Below the pieces are notes generated by a model. It saw nothing but the letters and a program-made list of their open reading frames with translations, ran no database searches and was not told the DNA's origin. Shown here piece after piece: positions 1 through 64,000 of a DNA stretch of 64,000 bases. This DNA comes from Anoplopoma fimbria (Eukaryota; Chordata; Actinopteri; Perciformes; Anoplopomatidae): NCBI RefSeq assembly GCF_027596085.1, contig NC_072450.1, forward strand, positions 32,617,629-32,681,628. The letters run 5' to 3'. The position numbers and the translations under genes are program-made. Position 1 is the stretch's first letter; every line of letters begins with the position of its first letter.

Positions 1-720
1 ACCAACTGAATACATCTTCTAAAATACAGGACACACGAGTTGCAGTTTTAAGCAATTCTTGAGGTTCCTCTCAAATCGCTGTTGATGTTTTATAAGCGAT
101 AGTTAAACGCAATTATAAAACAACACTTCCTTCTAGTGGGGTGTCTCAATGCTGTTTTTGCTTAAAGGTGTTTAGTTGAGATCAAAAATAACGGTCGAAG
201 ATGGGTGACACTTTATACTTTCAGCTTCAAAGCTGGTATGGTCTTATTGATTCAGTGATTAGTGATTTAGTAAATGGAACTGGTTCAGTTTTCATCATAT
301 TAGCTAAATATGAAACTTGCGATAGCAAGCGGACGTTTAAGGAGACATTTTTAATTTAAATTTCATACATACAGGCACAAATATGAAATTTGATCTATGC
401 ATTTTCATCCATCCTAAGCATCAGAACCAGTGGGCTGCTATGATGCAACCGGGTAGTAACTGGCTTCGTTCAGTCATTGTGGACATGGATCCCTCATCAG
501 TATAAGATATGGCATGTAGGTGCTAGTTTGTTTCCATCACAGATGTGAGGTGGACATCTGTTTGCATGCTCTGTAACCGCGCCCTTAATATATCAGTTGT
601 TTGAAGAGTGAACCAGGGATCATGGAAATAAATGGGGCAAGCAAGACCGGCAGTCATGAATCACCATGTCAAGCTATGGGATTGCCACTCCCTCACCTGC
701 CACATTAAGACCTGGCCCCC
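1..720. other. 5' flank of mucin gene 1
   Basis: No coding exon, RNA gene or clear repeat was recognised. The last 70 bases before the TATA box are relatively C-rich and contain a CACCTG E-box-like hexamer; this may be proximal promoter, but the sequence alone does not show which factors bind. Confidence 0.4.
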
Positions 721-723
721 TGC

Positions 724-729
724 TATAAA
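724..729 (+). promoter_or_regulatory. TATA box of mucin gene 1
   Basis: The sequence shows TATAAA followed by G, 54 bp upstream of the first ATG (778). A TATA box usually places the start site about 30 bp downstream, so transcription probably begins near 754-760 with a very short 5' leader. Gene 2 has the same arrangement (TATAAA 61 bp before its ATG), which supports both calls. Confidence 0.7.
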
Positions 730-777
730 GAGCTGGGCCTCCCTCCCATCTTTCTCAGAGATCCTGTAGAGAAGCAA

Positions 778-46766
<45,989 letters not shown>

Positions 46767-46957
46767 GGCAAAGACCAGGACAACCACATGAATTTGCCAC
46801 TGATGTAATGAACAAGAATGAATAGGACCATAACTGAACAGTCATAATTGAATCAATATTAACATCATATGCATATATAATTACTGTATTTATGTCTAAT
46901 GTATTAGCATACTTAGTTTTAGCTTGATAAGATTATAAACCCACAAAGGAACGCATT

Positions 46958-46963
46958 AATAAA
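46958..46963 (+). terminator. Polyadenylation signal of gene 1
   Basis: AATAAA lies 192 bp after the stop codon and is followed 20-45 bp later by a GT-rich stretch (tgtgtgtttttgtttg), the usual arrangement of hexamer plus downstream element. Confidence 0.75.
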
Positions 46964-46989
46964 GATCATACTGTAGCTGCAGGCTGGGC

Positions 46990-49480
46990 ATGTGTGTTTT
47001 TGTTTGATTTCTTTCTGCATGCACACTGTGTGGTCGTGTGTGTACTTAACTACACCCTTTTCTTTGAAGTAAAATCAAAACCAAACCTCTACAACAAACA
47101 TCAGTTTCGACTATTAAATAAGCTACTGAGGTAGAGCTTACTCCTAAAATGCACAACACCCTGATAGTCTCCATCAATTCAATGTAATGTAGTGCCTCAC
47201 ATGTTTACAGTGGATTTCATCACTGTACGGGTTGTGGGTTCATTACAGTATCTTTTACCTAACTTAAATGGCAACTTGGAAGGTAACAGCATATGTTCTT
47301 TTAACAGCAGAGAGCAGGCAGACAGTCTTTCCTGAGCACATTAAAACTATTAAGTATACAGAAGGGCAAAGGCAGGGATAGGCGGACCAGCTTCAGATGC
47401 AAATTAATGTAATGTAAATAAATCAGCAGCTGAAAAATGTTCATTATTTAATATTTTTTCAGCCTTGGTTGATTTTAAGAATAAGTTAAACTGCCCTGAA
47501 ACTTTTGAAGATCATGTTTACTCTATGACTTCTTTGAACAGTTCAATTTTTCCCTCCAAACTTTTGCACAATGGAAAGGTTGCTGCACATTCAGTCACTT
47601 CAGGCCAAGTATTCACACATTTGACCTTTTTTTTCACTGTTTAAATAGAAAAAGATAAAATAATTTCAAAATCTTTGAGTAGTTATCTAATTCAATGAGT
47701 GGTAATAGAGAAGGGAAATGATCATTCTAAAACACAGCCTTATAATTCTTTCAGAAGCCCCTTTATTAAAAGAAACCTCGGGTCCAAAGCTGTATGGTTT
47801 ATGGGCTCAGAGCATCCTTACATATCAGAGGAGGGTGCTGCTCAATTGTATGGGTCTTACATGTATAATTCCAAATAACATTGTCCTTTTAGGAAACACA
47901 TTTCCATTGTTATTTCATGTTCAGCTAAGCTGATCTGAAACAAGCCTGTCTAGGTTACACTAGCATCTCATTTGAATTAATCAAAATGTGAATACTGTTT
48001 CTGTGGTCAGCACCAAATACCTTTTTTCCCTAGGAGCCTTTCTAGGAATTCATAGTAACATATACATTTCTTGCTAGAAAACTATATACTATTATACTAT
48101 TATTACCTATAATAAAATATGGCCAAAATTCAGTTTAGTAGAACTTCAGTTGTTTATTCATAGTTTTACAGCTTATTTCAGCTTGAATGACTGAAGACTT
48201 CTTGTTTCTACTGGAAGTCTTTTGATAAGTCCTGGAATTTAAATGCATTGGGCTAAACCTTGGATACATAAAGATAGATGTATGAGGTTTCTGAGGACAA
48301 TTGTATCAGCCACATTGTGGTAAGTGTGTGTTTGCGGCTCACCACGCCTCCACCTTAACCTGTGTTAATATTACACATTCAGCTGAGCCCATAAATCAAG
48401 AAGCTGTGTGAGAAGCCTATTACCTCCAAACATCCTGTTTCCAGTTTACTTTCCAACCCTGAGTATTTGCCCAAGACTTGTGAGATAAAGGTCTCACAGA
48501 AAGATAATAGCAACGCTGTGATGACAGAGCAGCCAAACACGGCACTGGAAGTTACACACAGAGTCACAGACAAACACTCCCAGTGTGACACAGTGACTTT
48601 GGGAAAGGCGGTACCAAACAGCACAGATCCCCAAGTCAGATCTTTCTCAGGCCAATGAGTATTTACTTAATTTAACAACTAATGAAAGAAAATGATGGTG
48701 ACTTACCTCTCAAAACATAGTATTTAGCATGCACAAGTAACATTGTGTAGTTGTCAAGGACTTAATCGGTATACAAATCAACGCGCTAAATGACAATGTT
48801 GACGTTGTGCATCGCTGGAAATCATCAGATTATAAATATCGATGTTGCATATGTATGACCTGCCAAACAAAGGTTAAGCTAGAGTAACACATTCAAACAT
48901 GTGGACGTTAAGGAGGACCTATACTGATGAATACCCCAAATGGACCCAAATGCACAACACCGAAGTTGTAATGACTGCGCATACTGTAATAATTTAAATT
49001 CACTTAAAGCTCATAATGTAATAATCAGCAAATAACACAAGAAAACCATGAGCCCATAACATAATAACACTTTTGTGCATGATGTAATACGTTTTTACAT
49101 TATGACAAAGTGTTTAAACAAAATAAAGTGTTGAATAATGTAATAAATTCAGCGTGTCCAGTAATAATCTTAGAGTTTTTGGTTTAATCAACGTATCTAT
49201 TGGTCAACAAAATCTTATGAGTCTTAGTTGACTGAGAATTTCTTTGGTCAATGACATCCCCAGTAACTGGGTCAATGGAGATCTTGTAGTTGTGAATTGT
49301 CTTCATCAGTTTGGAACTAATAAGAATGTCCTCTAGACCAACAGACAAAGGCTAATTGTTTTAAATCAAAGACTCAAATTGTGTCATGTAAAACTAGAGG
49401 TTTTTTTTTAACATAAAATAGATTCAGGAAGTGACAGCATGTTCATTGCAGATGTTGTTTGAATTCTGTGAGGATGAGTC
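46990..49480. other. Spacer between the mucin genes, left part
   Basis: No coding exon, RNA gene or clear mobile element was recognised on either strand. AT-rich sequence near 48950-49150 has several ataatgtaataa words but no defined ends. Confidence 0.5.
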
Positions 49481-49484
49481 CACC

Positions 49485-49620
49485 TCGCTCTTTCCTGGTT
49501 TACCCTCACTTATGTGCGTACATGAGCAGGTTGCAACAATTTTTTCGTTATGTCTTATAGCAAACTTCCCAGCTGCTGGACTAATAAAGGATTATCTTAC
49601 CTTATCTCTTATCTCTTAGC
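49485..49620 (+). mobile_element. LINE 3' tail fragment
   Basis: It ends in ctggactaataaaggattat followed by a degenerate CTTAT-type tail. The same tail occurs at 58320-58402 and, inverted, at 54885-54920. Confidence 0.6.
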
Positions 49621-49809
49621 CTCCAGAATATTTATTTAATGGCTATTGTTCCGCTTTACCTCTTTATAGATAGTAGTTAGTAATAGTAATACACAGTAGT
49701 TTTAAAATAATCATTATCTTAATACCTCTCCAATACTTCCCTGGGAGGAGGAAAGAATGGAAAGAATTGCAACTTAACTTAACTTAAAATAATAGAACTT
49801 ATAAACACA

Positions 49810-50510
49810 TGCCCCCAATCCACGGAAAAGTAGTATGGGAGCCAGAGCCTTCAGTTATCAGGCTCCTCTTCTGTGGAACCAGGTTCCAGTTTCAGTCCGG
49901 GGGGCAGACACACTCACCACTTTTAAGAGCAGGCTTAAGACCTTCCTTTTTGATAGCGCTTATAGTTAGGGCTGGTTCAGGTTCGCCTTGGTCCAGCCCC
50001 TAGATATGCTGCTATATGCCTAGACAGCCGGGGGACTACCTAGGATACGCTGAGCTCCTCTCTCCTCTTCTCTCCTTCCATATTTATGTATTCATGTCCT
50101 ATTTATGCACATTACTGACTTTGCTTTTTCCCCGGAGTCCTTGTGCTTTCTCGCCTCGCAGGTTTCCATGAATCGGGGTTATATCTGGACTGTGATCGTG
50201 CCACCTGCTGTGGCCCTGCTGAAACCCACTGCTACTACCATAATTAATATTATTAGTCAAATTTCTATTACTGAATTTATTATCATGATCATGCTAGTAT
50301 ATCCACTGCTTTAATTTATTTAGTTCTGTACACATGACATCTATTGCACTTCTACTTCAGGTTTTTGGGGGGAAGTTTTTACTTATTGGTATTGCAATGG
50401 ACCAAGAACAGAGGATATCATATGTTGTACAGAATGTTAAGCCCTCTGAAGAAAATTTGTGATTTACATATTAAAAATAAATAAAAATGAATTGAATTGA
50501 AATCAGTGTT
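49810..50510 (+). mobile_element. 3' end of a non-LTR (LINE) retrotransposon
   Basis: Positions 49835-49969 encode a piece ending at TAG with LLWNQVPVSVRGADTL and FKSRLKTFLFDSAYS. This resembles the C-terminus of reverse transcriptases of the L2/Rex-like LINE group. A long 3' UTR follows and ends in an AATTG-type tail near 50505. The element is 5'-truncated and inactive as seen here. The exact LINE clade is not settled. Confidence 0.65.
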
Positions 50511-50674
50511 CCCCTATATTCATTCTGCAGCGGAGAACCTCGGTCATTAATATCTTCTGCTCTCGCATTTCACACTACACAGGGCTTAAAGGCAGCTTCA
50601 ATAAACACGTAAGGTATGTGGAGAGTCAGCAGGGCGACTCCCCCCTCACAGCAGAGGAGACACATGTCAGTACC

Positions 50675-50890
50675 GGTTACAAACATTACATTACATTACA
50701 TTACAGTCATTTAGCAGACGCTTTTTATCCAAAGCGACTTACAGTCAGTAGTATATTACATATCATTCACCCATTCACACACTGATGCCAGGCTACCATG
50801 CAAGGTGCCACCATCAGACTCTAACTAACATTCATGCAACATCCAGTCCACACCGATGGCAACCGATGGGAGCAACCAAACAGGCTTGGC
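50675..50890. mobile_element. Fish interspersed repeat with ATTAC tract
   Basis: An (ATTAC)n stretch leads into catttagcagacgct and atccaaagcgacttac, a signature widely seen in teleost genomes, followed by cacacactgatgcc. Confidence 0.65.
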
Positions 50891-51443
50891 ATTGAATAGT
50901 ATTATACTTTAGAATTAGATGCAAGTCTTGGCTTCATAGGATTGTTGGTGTTTTACCTTTCAGAAAAAATCCTTTCACTGCGACAAGAAACGGATTGCTT
51001 TCAAGTTGCTGCACACAAAAGGAAGCAGCACTGACGAGTTATATTAATTAAAGAAAGATGATTTGATCTGATTATTCAAATTGAGGATCAGACATATGAG
51101 CTGAAATTGACAAAAAGTGTTGGCCTATTGGATAAGAATAGCAGACTTCACCTTTAATTTTAATACATAATGAATCATGTGGGATTACTCATTACTATTA
51201 TTACTATTAGGATTACTATTCCTCATGTCATGGGCTATTTGTGATGTCATAACAAAATTTGACAAATGGCACGTGCAATCGCAGGATGCTCATACAGATC
51301 TCCCTACACATGCACGTGGCTGAGTTGTACTTATCACACACAGATGCAAGTAAGTACACACACATATGGGACTCTTCTTGTCCTCTGTGCCCCTTTCTAC
51401 CCCTCCATAGTGCACACAGAAGTACATACACATGCACACCTGT

Positions 51444-51573
51444 GTGTATAAGAAGTCACACATGTGTATTAGGAGTCACACATGTGTATTAGGAGTCACA
51501 CATGAGGAGTCACACATGTGTATTAGGAGTCACACATGTGTATTAGGAGTCACACATGTGTATAAGAAGTCAC
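51444..51573 (+). repeat. 20-bp minisatellite
   Basis: About six full copies and one 14-bp partial copy of the unit gtgtattaggagtcacacat. The first and last copies carry the variant tataagaagt. There are no unique spacers, so this is not a CRISPR-like array. Confidence 0.92.
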
Positions 51574-51574
51574 C

Positions 51575-51705
51575 CATTCATACACTGATGGCACAGTCTT
51601 CGGGAGCAATTTTGGGGGTTAAGTATCTTCCCCAAGGACGTGGACTGGAGGAGCTGAATATTAAACCGCAAATTTTCAGATTTAAAGACGATCCACTCTG
51701 AGCCT
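51575..51705 (-). mobile_element. Degenerate SINE-like fragment
   Basis: The order cattcatacactgatggcacag, gggagcaatttt, ccaaggacgtgg and ccactctgagcc follows the head end of a minus-strand tRNA-type SINE family. A related fragment lies at 52760-52870. Confidence 0.5.
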
Positions 51706-51764
51706 AAAAAAAATATATATATATTCTTGGGTTAGATTAATCATGCTTCTAGGACCTACCATTC

Positions 51765-51767
<3 letters not shown>

Positions 51768-51805
<38 letters not shown>
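51768..51805. repeat. (AT)n microsatellite
   Basis: A run of about 38 bp of alternating AT. Confidence 0.95.
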
Positions 51806-51809
<4 letters not shown>

Positions 51810-52755
51810 ACATGAATATTTAGTAGATCTGATCAGTACGATCAGGATGTTGGTTCAAAAAATAACTCGAAGTGGAAATCAATATTAGTATGTAGTTTTT
51901 TATAGCAGTTTTAGCAGGGGACATTTTGTTTTCTATGGTATCAGTTTTCTGTGGTACTGGAGTTTTTTTTTATCTGCACAAAAAATAACAATACATCTAT
52001 ATCAATGTTGTTGCTCATCATGAACAAATCCCTTATTGTGAAATCCCCCTAGCATTAAGTGTAAAGATATAAATACATTTGTTGTTTTTATGAATAAAAA
52101 CAACATTATGGCATTATGTAAACAGACAATAAAAGTACATAGTTATTTGGTAGTTATAGTAAGGACTGATTTAAAAAAGATTTAACTCAGTGAAAGTGTA
52201 AAATAATTTATTTATTTTTATGGCAGAACAAACGATACCAGCACAACTTTTTTTAAAGAGATGCAGAAGATCATAAACATAATCACAATTTCAAACTAAT
52301 TTAAAATGATTGAAAATAAATGATCCATCCATATGGACAGTGGACAGAACCGACACAGTCTGAACTAATGTCATTTCATGCTATACTTGTTTAAGAATTC
52401 AACTTCAAAGTAGGAATCTGAGTTATTTTGAAAAGTATTGTAAGGCATGACATTTTCTGTGTTGTCAATGTAACATGAATGACTAACAGGTCTTTATTGA
52501 CACAACACAAACACTCCGGTTAGCAAAGCAGAGCAGAGTTTTTAACAAAGATGCACCACAGGATGCATATCCTGGACTGAGGGAGCTGAGTCACTGTGGA
52601 TTAAATTACGCAGGCCTGGGACATCAACACAAACCAAACAATCCTCCTTACCTCCTTAGAGCAACACACGCCATGTTTACATCTGAACAATGTGGCATAT
52701 TGTGTTCAATTTCCAGAGCTGACTAAGTGATGGGTGCGGACTGCTGCATATTGAG
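51806..52755. other. Unrecognised spacer sequence
   Basis: AT-rich; I see no gene or defined repeat. Confidence 0.45.
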
Positions 52756-52756
52756 A

Positions 52757-52870
52757 CGTCTTATTGACCCATTCACACACATTCATACACTGATGGCACA
52801 GCCTTCTAGATTAATTTGGGGTTAAGTGTCTTGGACCGACCGGCTCAACCTGTGAACCACTGCTGCCCAT
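52757..52870 (-). mobile_element. Degenerate SINE-like fragment
   Basis: It carries cattcatacactgatggcacag and ttggggttaagtgtcttgg, matching the repeat at 51575-51705. Confidence 0.5.
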
Positions 52871-53324
52871 CTATGGGCACAATCCAGACAATTTATCAAA
52901 CGTAGGTCTCCTCCACATCACCCCCACACAGGAGTTCCTCTCCGGACACATTGAAAAGACAAGTGTAACCATGGCCATATTTATTGTAACAAAGCATCTT
53001 TTTTTACAAAACTGCAAAACCCGGGTTATGTTCAATGTCTATGCATGGCGAATTAAGTATGGTTTTAGTGAGAGACAAATCTTATACAGTCAGGGTTCAT
53101 GTCTTGAAGTGCTATTTTGTTGAAAATACTAAGCTTGGGAAAGGTTAAGGAAAGGGAAAGTTAAGGAAACCATGTGAAAAAACTCTTGTGTCAAGTAAAC
53201 AATTGCCTTTTTTGATATTGAACTAAAACCAGGATAAAAAAAATAAAAATGTAATAGAATAGATGAATATAATATAATGTGATTATTTTCATCATACTTA
53301 GGTACAATGAAATTTCCCAGTACT

Positions 53325-53695
53325 GACACATTCATTCATTATCCGTAACCACTTATCCTGTTAAGGGTCTGGTTGAAGCCGATCCCAGCTGTCATTGGGT
53401 GAAGGCATGGTTCACCTGGACAGGTCTCCAGACTATCACAGGGCTGACATATAGAGACAGACAACCATTCACACTCACATCCACACCTACGGGCAATTTA
53501 GAGTCTTCAATTAACCTTAGCTGCATGTCTTTGGATTGTGGGGTGAAGCCGGAGAACCCGGAGAGAACCCACGCTGACACGGGGAGAACATGCAAACTCC
53601 ACGCAGAAGGGCAGTCCAGCTGGAATTGAACCCGGGCCCCCCTCTTACTGTGAGGCGACAGTGCTAGCCACCACACCACCGTGCAGCCCATTACC
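53325..53695. mobile_element. Teleost interspersed retroposon
   Basis: Nearly full-length copy of a very common fish repeat: cattcattatccgtaacc, tcccagctgtcattgggtga, caaccattcacactcacat, acacggggagaacatgcaaa and a final ccaccacaccaccgtgcagc. It looks LINE-derived or SINE-like; the superfamily is uncertain. Confidence 0.7.
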
Positions 53696-53814
53696 TGTAT
53701 TACCCAACACTTCTTTCATGTTATCTAAAGTAAAACAAACAGCTATGCGACTACAGAAAGGCTCCATTTATCAAGCCATTTAACCCATTATGCCATGTTG
53801 GGATGGCTGTGGCT

Positions 53815-53985
53815 CTTTTTAGGGCGGCTTTGGCTTAGAGGTAGAGCGGGTTGTTCTTCAATCAGAAGATCCGCGCTTCGACCCCCATGTGTCCTTGGGC
53901 AAGACACTTAACCCCAAATTTGATTGGTCAGAACACTAGAAAGGCGCTATACCAGTACAGGTAGGTCCATTTACCATTTATCATA
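53815..53985 (+). mobile_element. tRNA-derived SINE
   Basis: The 5' head has an A-box-like tggcttagaggtagagcggg and a degenerate B box (cgcttcgacccc). The body has tgtccttgggcaagacactt and the end aaaggcgctatacc followed by gtccatttacca. It is too diverged to be a functional tRNA. Confidence 0.7.
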
Positions 53986-54157
53986 TTGGGTGAACAAGCT
54001 ACTCAGGGCAGTGATGGAAGTTATGAAGAGATTTTTCCTGAGCAAACAAAAATACTAGTAAAATGCTACCATGTGTGTGCACTGTCAGGTATTTATTTTA
54101 TATGTAAATGACAATCACACTGACGATATCTAGAGCTGGAACTGCCTTTCACACACA

Positions 54158-54203
54158 CTCTCTCTCTTTCTCTTTCTCTCTCTCTCTCTCCCTCTCTCTT
54201 TCA
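54158..54203 (+). repeat. (TC)n-rich tract upstream of gene 2
   Basis: An imperfect CT/TC run ending about 22 bp before the gene 2 TATA box. CT-rich runs near promoters can be GAGA-type sites on the other strand, but function is not shown. Confidence 0.85.
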
Positions 54204-54224
54204 CTTATCTCCACCTTTACTGGT

Positions 54225-54230
54225 TATAAA
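54225..54230 (+). promoter_or_regulatory. TATA box of mucin gene 2
   Basis: TATAAA followed by G, 61 bp upstream of the gene 2 ATG (54286). The arrangement copies that of gene 1. Confidence 0.7.
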
Positions 54231-54285
54231 GGGATTTGTCCTCCAGGTGAGCAGTCTCATCACGGGTCAGTTCTCAGGACCAAGC

Positions 54286-63834
<9,549 letters not shown>

Positions 63835-64000
63835 GTGAGTTACTTCAAACTACATTACAGAAGACACACAGCGTGTTATGTAAAGTATGAAATGTTTTAA
63901 ACAAAAAAGATCATCAGTCTTATTTCCTAGTCATAATTAGATTCATTATCAATAAGTCATGTGCAGAATAAAAAGATTTTTAAAAAAAATTATGAATTTG

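Noticed and set aside
49809..50003. Host protein-coding gene in the spacer
   Set aside because: A neighbouring frame reads as the C-terminus of a LINE reverse transcriptase; it is a truncated retrotransposon.
51432..51701. Possible CRISPR array or repeat-protein gene
   Set aside because: It is a 20-bp minisatellite with no spacers, in animal DNA, next to a SINE fragment.
53829..53890. tRNA gene
   Set aside because: A- and B-box-like words are present, but the sequence continues into a SINE body and does not close a tRNA cloverleaf as far as I can fold it.

Overview
The window is animal nuclear DNA, almost certainly from a percomorph-type teleost fish. Split genes with GT/AG introns, long (CA)n microsatellites and degenerate fish LINE and tRNA-SINE remnants all point that way. 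No bacterial, viral or organellar genes were seen. All recognisable coding sequence is on the + strand and belongs to two head-to-tail paralogues of secreted gel-forming mucins of the MUC5AC/MUC5B/MUC2 family.

Gene 1 (ATG 778, stop 46764-46766) appears complete. I traced 48 coding exons in which every junction has GT/AG sites and compatible phase. A TATA box lies at 724-729 and an AATAAA at 46958-46963. Order of domains: signal peptide, VWD1-C8-TIL, VWD2-C8-TIL, a further TIL-type segment, VWD3-C8-TIL, then one giant exon of about 16.1 kb (19397-35531) carrying Pro/Thr/Ser-rich mucin sequence and CysD (WxxW) domains. The C-terminus follows: VWD4 with a GDPH self-cleavage motif, C8, TIL, VWC-type modules and a CTCK knot. 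With the giant exon read through, the protein would be about 7,475 residues.

The giant exon is the standout. It has 26 CysD domains: one divergent, two near-identical 'type A', and 23 virtually identical 'type B' copies in a 624/630-bp tandem array. As assembled, this exon has one in-frame TAA and several small indels that change frame. If these are restored to the consensus unit length, the N- and C-terminal exons are in frame with each other again. This fits consensus errors in a hard-to-assemble array, but a real truncating allele cannot be excluded from the sequence.

The 7.5-kb spacer (46767-54285) holds LINE and SINE remnants, a 20-bp minisatellite and simple repeats. Gene 2 starts at ATG 54286, behind a TATA box at 54225-54230. 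It runs off the right edge after 12 traced exons (signal peptide, VWD1-C8-TIL, start of VWD2). Its exon lengths and phases closely match exons 1-12 of gene 1.

Two patterns go beyond ordinary annotation. First, all five long (CA)n arrays lie 6-20 bp downstream of a 5' splice site, and the one long (TG)n run sits just upstream of a 3' splice site. Second, exon 10 is about 98% identical between the two paralogues while its neighbouring exons are clearly diverged, which suggests a very local gene conversion.
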